Below are positions 7,777 to 15,269 of a DNA stretch of 16,717 nucleotides, piece after piece. Position 1 is the stretch's first letter. The number at the start of each line of letters is the position of its first letter. Origin of the DNA: Ferrimonas sp044433165 (lineage in GTDB: Bacteria > Pseudomonadota > Gammaproteobacteria > Enterobacterales > Shewanellaceae); NCBI GenBank assembly GCA_044433165.1, contig JAWXTX010000056.1:1-16717 (forward strand). The letters are read 5' to 3'. The notes below the pieces were generated by a model. That model saw only the letters and a list, made by a program, of their open reading frames with translations, was not told the origin of the DNA and searched no databases. The position numbers and the translations under genes were made by a program.

Positions 7777-10700
7777 GCGATGCCGCTGCTGTGAACGAGC
7801 CGCCTACGGGCGGCTTTTTGTTGTCGGCATTTGCGGTTAATGGCTGCGTCTCTGGGCAATCCTCTAAAGAGAGCAAAGCCGGATCGCCACCAATGGCACT
7901 GGTGTTTGTGGTGATGGTTTTTTCACTGATAAATCGGGTGAGATAAAGCGGCCCTCCGGCTTTGGGGCCGGTTCCCGATAAGCCTTGGCCACCAAACGGC
8001 TGTACCCCAACAACCGCCCCAATTTGGTTGCGATTAATGTAGACGTTGCCCACATTCACGGCCTGCGCAAGCCATTGCGCCATATGCACATTGCGGCTGT
8101 GTATGCCTAAGGTAAGCCCATAACCGCTGTCGTTAATTTGCTTTACTACCTCTGCCAGATTACTGGGTTGGTATGAGATCACATGCAAAATGGGGCCAAA
8201 ATGCTCATCGGGCAATTGGCTTAACTGTTCAATTTGTAACGCCGTCGGGGGGACAAAGTAGCCCGCTTTGCCTGCTTCTGGTACGGGGGTTTGCGCGATT
8301 AAGCGTGCCCCTTGTTGGCAAAGCGTTTCGATGTGTTGTAACAGCTGGGCTTGCGCGTTAGCGTCGATCACTGGGCCAATGTCACTGCTCAGTAAGGCTG
8401 GATCGCCAAGGCGAAGTTCGGCCATGGCACCAGCCAGTAACGTTAATAAATTAGGGGCAATTTCTTGTTGGATAAACAATACCCGTAATGCGGAGCAGCG
8501 CTGTCCGGCGCTTTGAAACGCCGAATGAATGACGTCGTGGATCACCTGTTCTGGTAGGGCGGATGAATCAACAATCATTGCGTTTTGGCCGCCGGTTTCG
8601 GCAATCAGCGGAACGATGGCTTGGTAGGGATCGTGGCGACTGCGATGAGCGAGAGTGCGATTGATGTGATGCGCGGTGGCGAGCGAACCGGTAAAACATA
8701 CGCCGGCAACGCGGGGATCGGCACACAATACGCTGCCAAGCTCGGTGCCACTGCCTAACAGTAATTGCAATGCCGCTGGCGGAATGCCTGCTTGATGCGC
8801 CAGTTGGGTGGCCCGATAGGCAATAAGAGGCGTTTGCTCAGCGGGTTTGGCGATGACGCTATTGCCACAAATTAGTGCCGCCGCTACTTGGCCGACAAAG
8901 ATGGCTAATGGAAAATTCCAAGGGCTGATGCAAACAAAAACACCCCGACCTCGATTGAACAAGAGATTACGCTCGCCACTGGGGCCGGGTAATGGTTCGT
9001 TGGGGCTAAATAGGCGTTCGCCGGCCACCGCATAGTAACGGCAAAAATCCACGGCTTCTCGCACTTCATCAATGCCATCTTGTAGTGTTTTTCCGGCTTC
9101 TTGGCAACACAGTTGGATAAGCTCGGCGTGGTATAACTCCAGCAGTTCGGCCCATTGTTGCAGTGCTTGAACTCGTTGTTCAATGGCGGTGCGATCCCAG
9201 CGGTGAAAGGCAGCAGTGGCGCTGACGAGGGTCTGCTCTAGATGGCAGACTTTGGCCCATTGGGCTGTACCTATAGGGCGTTGTTGTTGTGGACTTACGC
9301 AGGCTTTGGGCTGGCTCCAGCTGTTGTCGTTATGGGCAACTAAAGGCGTTGCGTGCCACTGACTTGAGGCAAAATTGGCTAAGGCGCGTACTAACGGTTT
9401 GAGCTGAGCATGGCTATTGAGGTTGATGCCCATGGAGTTACGACGATCTGCAAACAGTGCTGTTGGGCTGCGGATATTAGGATTTCGAAACGCCCCTGCC
9501 GCTTCCAAGGTGATGCGAGGATGTTGGGTTAACAGCGCGAGATTGGCGCCCGGCTCTAGGAGCTGGTGAACAAAGGAGTTATTTGCACCATTTTCCAATA
9601 AACGGCGCACTAAATAGGGCAGCAATTGTTGATGCGCCCCAACAGGGGCATAGATCCGAAGGGGTAACTTAGGCTGTTCAGTCTTAATGGCTTCAAACAA
9701 GTTTTGACCCATACCATACAAGCGCTGCAGTTCAAATGGACGCGTTTTCGCCATGGCCATGATGGCGGCCAAGGTATGGGCATTATGGCTGGCAAATTGG
9801 GGGTATAAGCGCCCTTGGGTGGCGTTACTGAGTAAATAACGGGCGCAGAGTAGGTAGCTGACGTCGGTACCGGCTTTGCGGGTAAAAACGGGAAAGTCGG
9901 CAAGGCCAGCTTGTTGACTCCATTTGATTTCGCTGTCCCAGTAAGCGCCTTTAACGAGCCGAATGGGGATCTCACGGCCCACCTCAGTGGCTAAGGTGTT
10001 TAACCACGCCAGTTGTGGCAAGGCGCGTTTTGAGTAGGCTTGCACCGCCAGCCCAAGTTGACCCCAATTTTGGCAGCAAGGGTGCCGATAAAGCTGTTCA
10101 AACAGAGCCAGTGAAAGCTCCAGTCTATCGGCTTCTTCGGCATCAATGATCACGCCGATGCCATGTTGGCGTGCCAGCTGCACTAATTGCACTAAAGTGG
10201 CGCCCAGCTCGGTCATAACCCGCTGTTGCTGGGCGGGGGAGTAACGAGGATGCAAGGCGGAGAGTTTAAGAGAAATGGTGGGGCGTGGGGCGTTAGAGTC
10301 ATCCATAGGCGCTTGCCCTAAGGTGATAATGGCGTGTTGATATTGTTGAAAATAAGCCTCGGCATCCGCTTGCGTTAAAGCGGCTTCACCTAACATGTCG
10401 TAGCTGTGGCAATACCCCTGTTGGCGTGCTTGTTGGCTGTGTTGTAAGGCTTGCTCAATGGTTTGCCCTAAAACGAATTGACGCCCAATCAGCCCCATCG
10501 CGGTATACATGGCTTGGCGGATCAAAGGCTCACCCACCCGATTAACCAGCTTGGCCAATAATGTCGCAGGCTGATCGCCTTGTGGGAGATCAAGCTGGAT
10601 CACCTTACCGGTGAGCATTAAACCCCAAGTCGAAGCGTTCACCCATAGCGATTGTGATCCTTGTAAGTAGGGCTGCCAGTTGGCGTCGGCGAACTTGTCC

Positions 10701-11035
10701 TCAATAAGGGCGTCGGCGGTGGCCGCATCGGGGATCCGCAGTAAGGCTTCGGCCAAACACATTAAGATGATCCCTTCATGGGTGGCTAAATGGTATTGTT
10801 GCAGCAGGGCTTCAATGCCCGAGCGTAAGCCGCTGTGATGCTGTTGACGAACGCTTTGAACCAACGCTTGAGCATGGTGACTGATGGCATCCATGTCATC
10901 GGTAGGTAAGAGCGTGACTAATTGCTCTAGATAGGGTTGCTCGTCTACATCGTAATGTTGGCACAGTTGCTCAAAGCGCGCTGCCAGCGATAAGCAAGGG
11001 GCATCGGCCATAAATAGGTGGCTGGCTTGAAACAT
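7733..11035 (-). CDS. putA: Bifunctional proline dehydrogenase / glutamate-semialdehyde dehydrogenase PutA
   Basis: An 1100-residue enzyme that oxidises proline to glutamate in two FAD- and NAD-dependent steps, at the inner face of the membrane. Residues about 10-250 are the helical arm region. The proline dehydrogenase barrel (about 253-490) shows ISLKLSALHPRYSP, RLVKGAYWDSEIK, FASHNAHT and RIYAPVGAH. The aldehyde dehydrogenase part (about 575-1040) shows ISPWNFPLAIF, the catalytic ETGGQNA Glu813 and SAGQRCSA Cys847, then VVGVQPFGGQGLSGTGPKAGG. The N-terminal ribbon-helix-helix of E. coli PutA is absent, as is its extra C-terminal domain, so this is the shorter enzyme without self-repression. 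I prefer the ATG at 11035, with GGAG 7 bases upstream, over the GTG at 11041. About 40 polar residues follow the usual LLSLE-type ending; they are encoded across the hemE terminator and into hemE. Confidence 0.96.
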   Translation of the reverse strand: MFQASHLFMADAPCLSLAARFEQLCQHYDVDEQPYLEQLVTLLPTDDMDAISHHAQALVQSVRQQHHSGLRSGIEALLQQYHLATHEGIILMCLAEALLRIPDAATADALIEDKFADANWQPYLQGSQSLWVNASTWGLMLTGKVIQLDLPQGDQPATLLAKLVNRVGEPLIRQAMYTAMGLIGRQFVLGQTIEQALQHSQQARQQGYCHSYDMLGEAALTQADAEAYFQQYQHAIITLGQAPMDDSNAPRPTISLKLSALHPRYSPAQQQRVMTELGATLVQLVQLARQHGIGVIIDAEEADRLELSLALFEQLYRHPCCQNWGQLGLAVQAYSKRALPQLAWLNTLATEVGREIPIRLVKGAYWDSEIKWSQQAGLADFPVFTRKAGTDVSYLLCARYLLSNATQGRLYPQFASHNAHTLAAIMAMAKTRPFELQRLYGMGQNLFEAIKTEQPKLPLRIYAPVGAHQQLLPYLVRRLLENGANNSFVHQLLEPGANLALLTQHPRITLEAAGAFRNPNIRSPTALFADRRNSMGINLNSHAQLKPLVRALANFASSQWHATPLVAHNDNSWSQPKACVSPQQQRPIGTAQWAKVCHLEQTLVSATAAFHRWDRTAIEQRVQALQQWAELLELYHAELIQLCCQEAGKTLQDGIDEVREAVDFCRYYAVAGERLFSPNEPLPGPSGERNLLFNRGRGVFVCISPWNFPLAIFVGQVAAALICGNSVIAKPAEQTPLIAYRATQLAHQAGIPPAALQLLLGSGTELGSVLCADPRVAGVCFTGSLATAHHINRTLAHRSRHDPYQAIVPLIAETGGQNAMIVDSSALPEQVIHDVIHSAFQSAGQRCSALRVLFIQQEIAPNLLTLLAGAMAELRLGDPALLSSDIGPVIDANAQAQLLQHIETLCQQGARLIAQTPVPEAGKAGYFVPPTALQIEQLSQLPDEHFGPILHVISYQPSNLAEVVKQINDSGYGLTLGIHSRNVHMAQWLAQAVNVGNVYINRNQIGAVVGVQPFGGQGLSGTGPKAGGPLYLTRFISEKTITTNTSAIGGDPALLSLEDCPETQPLTANADNKKPPVGGSFTAAASLSDDKPETEHGPRE
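7798..7819 (+). terminator. Rho-independent terminator after hemE, inside the putA coding sequence
   Basis: A 7-bp GC-rich stem (7798-7804 with 7809-7815) with a TACG loop is followed by five T (7815-7819). It serves rightward transcription from hemE. On the other strand the same bases are codons of the putA tail. No T run follows the hairpin in the leftward direction, so it is not an obvious terminator for putA. Confidence 0.88.
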
Positions 11036-11122
11036 CCACACACTCCGCGATCACAAGTCCCATTTTGGGTAAGTTTGGTCGAAGAAAGGCAGCTTGGTGC
11101 GCCGAATTAACGGCAGTGGCTT

Positions 11123-11158
11123 AAAAACAAAAATGACCCCTTGCTAAGGGGCCATTTT
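11123..11158 (-). terminator. Rho-independent terminator of the ygiM-like gene
   Basis: A 12-bp stem with one A/C mismatch (11130-11142 with 11146-11158) closes a three-base loop. On the minus strand it is followed by TTTTTGTTTTT-like sequence. It lies 19 bases beyond the stop of the SH3-domain gene and 88 bases before putA, so putA probably has its own promoter in that short gap, although I see no clear one. Confidence 0.85.
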
Positions 11159-11176
11159 GTTGAGATATGAAATGGA

Positions 11177-11788
11177 TTAACGGATGTAATTATGATGCTG
11201 CCGACGGCGGCTTGGGCGAGGCAGATGCGCTATAATTAAGCCTAATAATAAGCCACCTGCGGCGATCATCCCGCCTTGTTTCAGCCAAGTCCAACGCTCG
11301 TTGTTTTGCTGGGAAGCCAATTGCTGTTGCAGTTGGGCGTTGCTTTGCTCCAGTTCATTGATACGAGCCGCTTGCGTTTCCACCCGTTGACGTTGTGACG
11401 ATAACGCCTCAAGGCTGTTGTTTTGGTCACGTTCATATTGGCTTTTGAGCAACGCCAATTCGCCGGTGGTTTTGGCCAAGTTAGCTTCGGTACTGGCTAA
11501 CTTGGCTTGTGTTTCAGGCAACAAGGTTCGAAAACTGGGGCCTTGGCGCAGATCTTTGGTTAACACCCAGCCTTCACGGCCGCGGCCATCGCGAATTTTG
11601 CTGTAGCCTGCACTGGTTTCCCCTAACGTCGTTGCGGCTTCCCCTGCTTTTAGGGTGCCTAAAATTCGATATTGGGTGCTTGGGCCAGCTAATAGGTAAA
11701 TCTCAAGATCTTCACTGATGATCCGAGGTGCGGCGGTAATGGGTAGGCTAAATAGCGCTACTAGGAGAATGCAGGTGCGTATAAACAT
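11177..11788 (-). CDS. ygiM: YgiM-like SH3-domain, coiled-coil membrane protein (TIGR04211 family)
   Basis: A 203-residue protein resembling E. coli YgiM (HtrG), whose function is not established. Residues 1-20 are a signal peptide ending in PITAA. A bacterial SH3 domain fills about 22-88 (EDLEIYLLAGPSTQYRILG, then GREGWVLTKDL), which would face the periplasm and may bind peptidoglycan or protein. A glutamine-, glutamate- and alanine-rich coiled coil runs from about 95 to 165. A single membrane helix at about 171-190 is followed by a basic, His-rich tail (RPSRRRQHH), which would lie in the cytoplasm. The ATG at 11788 has GAGG about 11 bases upstream. It is divergent from the ygiF-like gene, the same pairing as in E. 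coli, and has its own terminator. Confidence 0.88.
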   Translation of the reverse strand: MFIRTCILLVALFSLPITAAPRIISEDLEIYLLAGPSTQYRILGTLKAGEAATTLGETSAGYSKIRDGRGREGWVLTKDLRQGPSFRTLLPETQAKLASTEANLAKTTGELALLKSQYERDQNNSLEALSSQRQRVETQAARINELEQSNAQLQQQLASQQNNERWTWLKQGGMIAAGGLLLGLIIAHLPRPSRRRQHHNYIR

Positions 11789-12064
11789 GTATGTAAGTCC
11801 CTCAATTACCTGCTCATGCTATGGAATTGCGAGGATCGGCACAAGCAACAAGGGATAAAAAAGGGGCACCGATGGCTTTTTTATTCATATCATCTGTCAA
11901 TGAGAGGCGTTATGGTTTGATCTGCGTGTCTTTGTTGGCGCTTTTAGCGCCTGAAACTTATCGAGCCAATAGTATTTAAACTTATGTTTTTAATCGTTTT
12001 ACATTAAACATGAGGCGATTTTAAAGGCGGCAGGAATAACCCGTTTATGGGGCGGAGCAATAAC
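11789..12064. other. Divergent intergenic region between the ygiM-like and ygiF-like genes
   Basis: These 276 bases must hold the promoters of both flanking genes. Visible structure: A6G at 11857-11863 facing CT6 at 11876-11882 (7-bp AT-rich arms, 12-base loop), a perfect GC-rich hairpin GGCGCT-TTT-AGCGCC at 11937-11951, and an AT-rich block from about 11970 to 12010 with an imperfect inverted repeat (ATGTTT...AAACAT). None matches an operator I can name, and no promoter is clear enough to call. Confidence 0.5.
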
Positions 12065-12985
12065 ATGGAAATTGAGATTAAATTATTACTGCCACCGCAG
12101 CAGGCACCGCAACGATTAAACGATTGGCAGTGGCCAGTTGCATTAACGGATGTGGCTGAGTTGCGTTTAGGCAATCGTTATTTTGATACGCCTGATCAAG
12201 CGTTACGTCAGCAAGATATGGGGTTGCGGATCCGGCGCCATGGCGAGCAACGTGAACTGACCTTAAAAACAGCCGGTCAGGTACAAGGGGGCGTGCATGC
12301 ACGGCCTGAATACAATCTCCCCATTGATTCCGATAAGCCGGATCTCCATCGCTTTCCCGATGGTTTGTTTAGTGATGTGCAATTGCAGACTTGGCCAAGC
12401 CAGTTGGAGGCGATTTTCGCCACTGATTTCGTGCGTCAGCGGGCGCTTTTACAGCAAGGTGATTTGCAGCTGGAGGTGGCGCTTGATTATGGCCATGTGG
12501 TTGCTCATGGGCAGCAGGCGCCGATTGCCGAGTTGGAGTTGGAATTAATCCACGGCGAGGTGGCGGCGCTTATGCCGTTGGTGGCTGCGTTGATGCATCA
12601 GCAACCCTTACGTTTGGGGTTAGACTCCAAGGCCGCACGAGGCTACCGTTTGGCGGGCATTCAGGCACCCGCTGCCGTACAGCAGCAGTGGTCAGCGGAT
12701 GCTTCTGGGATATTGCAAGCTTGGCAACGTAATGAAGAACGGCTATTGGCTGGTGAAGGAACGGCACTGCCGCCATTAGTACGCGTTTGGCAGCAAACGT
12801 TGCCTTGGTTGGCACCAGAGTTGGCGGCTTGGCTACAGGCCAGCATGGCGGCGCTGGGTGCCCCTGCGCTGTCGATGGTGGATGTGCGCTCCACTATGTT
12901 GGATTGTTTGGCTCAGCCGCAATATGGGTTAGCTCAATTGCAATTATTGGCTCAGTCGTTACGGCAAGCTAAGACATTGCCATGA
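12065..12985 (+). CDS. ygiF: YgiF-like CYTH-domain inorganic triphosphatase with a shortened CHAD region
   Basis: A 306-residue protein. The CYTH tunnel fold fills about 1-200: the ExExK mark appears as MEIEIKLLL, followed by LRIRRHGEQRELTLK, VALDYG, the acidic strand AELELELIHGE and LDSKAARGYRL. These charged residues bind triphosphate and divalent metal; E. coli YgiF hydrolyses inorganic triphosphate. E. coli YgiF has 433 residues with a C-terminal His-rich CHAD domain. Here only about 95 residues remain after the CYTH part (WQRNEERLLAGEG...). They look like the first helices of CHAD and hold no histidines, so polyphosphate binding by CHAD is unlikely. I chose the ATG at 12065, with GGAG seven bases upstream, over the in-frame ATG at 12047. 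It is divergent from the ygiM-like gene and convergent with nadC. Confidence 0.88.
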   Translation: MEIEIKLLLPPQQAPQRLNDWQWPVALTDVAELRLGNRYFDTPDQALRQQDMGLRIRRHGEQRELTLKTAGQVQGGVHARPEYNLPIDSDKPDLHRFPDGLFSDVQLQTWPSQLEAIFATDFVRQRALLQQGDLQLEVALDYGHVVAHGQQAPIAELELELIHGEVAALMPLVAALMHQQPLRLGLDSKAARGYRLAGIQAPAAVQQQWSADASGILQAWQRNEERLLAGEGTALPPLVRVWQQTLPWLAPELAAWLQASMAALGAPALSMVDVRSTMLDCLAQPQYGLAQLQLLAQSLRQAKTLP

Positions 12986-13028
12986 TGCATCCATATGGCG
13001 TTAAGCTGGCAATGTAAAGACGCCATAT
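12974..13028 (+). repeat. Two interleaved 9-bp inverted repeats at the ygiF 3' end (pseudoknot-type order)
   Basis: Repeat A (ACATTGCCA, 12974-12982) pairs with TGGCAATGT (13007-13015). Repeat B (ATATGGCGT, 12993-13001) pairs with ACGCCATAT (13020-13028). Both are perfect. Their order A-B-A'-B' is that of an H-type pseudoknot or of two competing hairpins. The first arm lies in the last codons of ygiF, and B' overlaps the 5' arm of the downstream hairpin. Confidence 0.7.
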
Positions 13029-13061
13029 AACGGCTGAACGGCCGCTATTGATGGCGCCTTT
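13016..13061. terminator. Long imperfect hairpin between convergent ygiF and nadC, possible two-way terminator
   Basis: Arms AAAG-a-CGCCAT-ATA-a-CGGC (13016-13034) and GCCG-c-TAT-tg-ATGGCG-c-CTTT (13041-13061) pair with two single mismatches and a two-base bulge around a six-base loop. A short T run (13059-13062) follows for ygiF, and CTTTAC follows for nadC on the other strand. The U tracts are short, so termination in either direction is plausible but not certain. Confidence 0.65.
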
Positions 13062-13070
13062 TACGGGGTG

Positions 13071-13919
13071 TTATTTAAAACGCAGAGACAGATCCAAGGC
13101 ACGAACGTGCTTGGTGAGCGCCCCTACCGAGATAAAATCCACGCCGGTACGGGCAAAATCGCCAATGGTGGCCAATGTGACGTTGCCCGAGACTTCTAAT
13201 TGGGTGTGGCTGCCGTGTTGTTTGGTTAATTCGACGGCCTGCATCATCATGGTAATGTCAAAATTATCCAGCATGACAATGTCTGCGCCAGCATGCAGTG
13301 CTTGTTGCAGTTCATCCAGCCCTTCCACTTCCACCTCGACCGGCGCATTGGGTTTTAAGGCGCGTGCGGCCGTGACTGCGGCGTCGATACTGCCACAGGC
13401 CGCGATGTGATTTTCTTTAATCAAAAACGCATCAAACAGCCCAATTCGGTGGTTTTTCCCACCGCCACAGGTGACCGCATATTTTTGCGCGGTACGCAGG
13501 CCTGGCACGGTTTTACGGGTATCGAGTAAGCGGCAATGGCTGCCCTCTAATTGGGCGGTATAACGCTGCACAATGGTGGCAACGCCAGATAAAGTCTGAA
13601 CAAAATTTAACGCGGTGCGTTCGCCAGTGAGCAAGATACGAGCGGGGCCGGCCAATTCCACTAAGGTTTGGTTGGCAACCACCATGTCACCATCGTCGAC
13701 GTGCCAATGCAGGGCAACGTGACCGCCTAATTGATTGAACACTTGTTCAACCCACGCTTTCCCACAAAAAACGCCGTCTTCACGAGTAATGATGGTGGCT
13801 TCTGCGTAGCGCTCGGCGGGAATTAATTGGGCGGTAATGTCGCCATCGTGGGGATCTAAGCCACCGAGATCTTCTTGTAGTGCGCGTGTTACAGCAAGGC
13901 GAATGTCATTTTCCAGCAT
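13071..13919 (-). CDS. nadC: Nicotinate-nucleotide pyrophosphorylase (quinolinate phosphoribosyltransferase) NadC
   Basis: A 282-residue cytoplasmic enzyme that makes nicotinate mononucleotide, CO2 and pyrophosphate from quinolinate and PRPP, in de novo NAD synthesis. Family marks in order: the N-terminal EDLGG-type segment, GERTALNFVQTLSGVAT (about 98-115), LLDTRKTVPGLRTAQKYAV and CGGGKNHRIGL (about 134-165) with the Arg, Lys and His residues that bind both substrates, LIKENH, EVEVEGLDEL, DIVMLDN and the C-terminal VDFISVGALTKH. The start ATG at 13919 lies only four bases after the stop of the upstream protease gene. The nearest ribosome site (AAGGAAG) is inside that gene's last codons, about 12 bases upstream, so translation is probably coupled. 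It faces ampD in the neighbourhood, as in E. coli. Confidence 0.98.
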   Translation of the reverse strand: MLENDIRLAVTRALQEDLGGLDPHDGDITAQLIPAERYAEATIITREDGVFCGKAWVEQVFNQLGGHVALHWHVDDGDMVVANQTLVELAGPARILLTGERTALNFVQTLSGVATIVQRYTAQLEGSHCRLLDTRKTVPGLRTAQKYAVTCGGGKNHRIGLFDAFLIKENHIAACGSIDAAVTAARALKPNAPVEVEVEGLDELQQALHAGADIVMLDNFDITMMMQAVELTKQHGSHTQLEVSGNVTLATIGDFARTGVDFISVGALTKHVRALDLSLRFK

Positions 13920-13923
13920 GGGC

Positions 13924-14448
13924 TTAGTACTTCCTTAACGTCAATGTATTACCCCGTTGTATCAGTTCCAGATCTTTTAGGGCATTCATCCCAAGTAAGA
14001 TGGTTTCACCGCCTAAACCGGGGTTTATGTTGGCAGACAAATCATACATGGTTAAGCCGCCAATGGAGAGGCTCTCAAGTTGCGTTTTGCGTACCATGAT
14101 CCGGCCATTGGCGGTGTTCACCGGAAACGATTGTCCGGCACTTAACCCTAAACGCTCGGCAACGGCAGTGGGGATGGAGATTTCAGTGGCTCCGGTGTCT
14201 AATAACAGCACCACTGGCTGCTGGTTAATTAAGCCGCTGGTCACGTAGTGTCCTTGGCGGTTTTGCTTGAGGGTAATGGTGTTATCCAGCGCCGGCTGAA
14301 GGGTGTTATTGGGATTATATTGGCGTGCAAGTCGCGCATCAAAATAGAGGGTTAGTAGCCCCGCTAACGTCACCCATGCAAGGGCCATCATCCATTTTCC
14401 GTAGCGTTTACCAACCGCATGGGGATCAGGCGAATGGGGATCAGCCAT
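13924..14448 (-). CDS. Membrane-anchored retropepsin-like aspartic protease (TIGR02281-type)
   Basis: A 174-residue protein. Residues 1-17 are polar, one membrane helix spans about 18-36 (WMMALAWVTLAGLLTLYF), and the rest, from about 60 to 174, is a single retropepsin-like domain, probably periplasmic. The catalytic motif is LLLDTGATEISIP, with one Asp per chain, so the active enzyme would be a dimer. A second family segment is ETILLGMNALKDLEL near the C-terminus, matching the hydrophobic-hydrophobic-G motif of clan AA. Bacterial members of this family have no well-established substrate that I know. The ATG at 14448 has only a weak ribosome site. It is the first gene of a two-gene operon with nadC and is divergent from ampD. 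Confidence 0.85.
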   Translation of the reverse strand: MADPHSPDPHAVGKRYGKWMMALAWVTLAGLLTLYFDARLARQYNPNNTLQPALDNTITLKQNRQGHYVTSGLINQQPVVLLLDTGATEISIPTAVAERLGLSAGQSFPVNTANGRIMVRKTQLESLSIGGLTMYDLSANINPGLGGETILLGMNALKDLELIQRGNTLTLRKY

Positions 14449-14496
14449 AAATTTCTCGGGTTGTGTGCATTAGCGTATGCCTTATTTTTAGCGAAA

Positions 14497-14524
14497 TTGA
14501 AACAGATTAAGCGTACGTTATGCT
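14497..14524 (+). promoter_or_regulatory. ampD: Possible sigma70 promoter of ampD
   Basis: TTGAAA (14497-14502) and TATGCT (14519-14524) are spaced by 16 bases. The expected start near 14531 would leave a leader of about 26 bases with no clear ribosome site before the ATG at 14557. Confidence 0.45.
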
Positions 14525-14556
14525 GACATGATTTTCCGCTATTGCCTATTTTTGCT

Positions 14557-15111
14557 ATGACGAGTTTTTTGCCATTAGATCCTCAAGGCCGTTGGTTAGA
14601 AACGGCGCAACACCGTTTCAGTGGTTTTGCCGGTATCCGCCCTAAAGCGGTGAGTTTACTGGTTATTCATAATATTAGTTTGCCGCCAGGGCTGTTTGGC
14701 GCGCCGTATGTAGACCAATTATTTTTGGGCTGCGTACAAGCGGATTACCCAATATTAGAGCAGGTGCAAGGGTTGCAAGTTTCTGCCCATCTGTTGATCT
14801 ATCGGAGCGGCCACATTGTGCAATACGTGCCTTTTGATCGCCGAGCTTGGCATGCTGGTATGAGTTGTTTCGCGGGGGAAGCGAACTGTAATGATTATGC
14901 CATTGGCATTGAACTGGAAGGGACAGATCAGCTGCCTTATAGCACTGTGCAATATGAGGCGTTGGCACAAGTTGCCAAAACTTTAATGAGGTATTACCCA
15001 CAAATCACTTCAGAGCGTATTGTCGGTCACTGTGATGTTGCGCCAGATCGCAAAACGGATCCAGGGCCAAGTTTCGATTGGGATCACTTTTTTGAACTGA
15101 TCTCTGCTTAA
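14557..15111 (+). CDS. ampD: 1,6-anhydro-N-acetylmuramyl-L-alanine amidase AmpD
   Basis: A 184-residue cytoplasmic zinc amidase of the Amidase_2 fold, which cuts the bond between anhydro-MurNAc and L-Ala in recycled muropeptides. In bacteria with AmpR-controlled beta-lactamase its loss raises expression of that enzyme. Zinc ligands are visible as His38 (VIHNISLPPG), His158 (GHCD) and Asp168 (KTDPGP). Lys166 and the Glu of IGIELEG form the rest of the active site. VSAHLLIYRSGHIVQYVPFD and RAWHAG are also typical. No signal peptide is seen, in line with the cytoplasmic AmpD type. I chose the ATG at 14557; a TTG at 14542 would add five residues. No strong ribosome site precedes either. A terminator follows, and ampE, which follows ampD in E. 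coli, is absent here. Confidence 0.96.
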   Translation: MTSFLPLDPQGRWLETAQHRFSGFAGIRPKAVSLLVIHNISLPPGLFGAPYVDQLFLGCVQADYPILEQVQGLQVSAHLLIYRSGHIVQYVPFDRRAWHAGMSCFAGEANCNDYAIGIELEGTDQLPYSTVQYEALAQVAKTLMRYYPQITSERIVGHCDVAPDRKTDPGPSFDWDHFFELISA

Positions 15112-15137
15112 AATAGCGCCGGATTATGGTGATCCGT

Positions 15138-15158
15138 ATCGCACTATTGCGATTTTTT
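15138..15158 (+). terminator. Rho-independent terminator after ampD
   Basis: A short 6-bp stem (15138-15143 with 15148-15153) with a CTAT loop runs into six T (15153-15158). It lies 27 bases after the ampD stop. A second small palindrome (GCCGATT-TT-AATCGGC, 15180-15195) follows without a T run. Confidence 0.75.
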
Positions 15159-15269
15159 GTTACTTTGGGTGTGCTGCCTGCCGATTTTAATCGGCAAAGT
15201 CACTGGATTTTGAGTATTTGCTCAATCGCAATCAAATAAACTGAATTCTTGTGATGAGTGCCAAGTAAG

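Noticed and set aside
9610..9975. 121-codon minus-strand frame inside putA
   Set aside because: It overlaps putA in another frame on the same strand, within the conserved barrel region; it is a shadow frame.
15180..15195. Palindrome GCCGATT-TT-AATCGGC between ampD and pdhR
   Set aside because: It has no T run and the loop is too tight for a full stem. It may be a protein-binding site, but it matches no operator I know.
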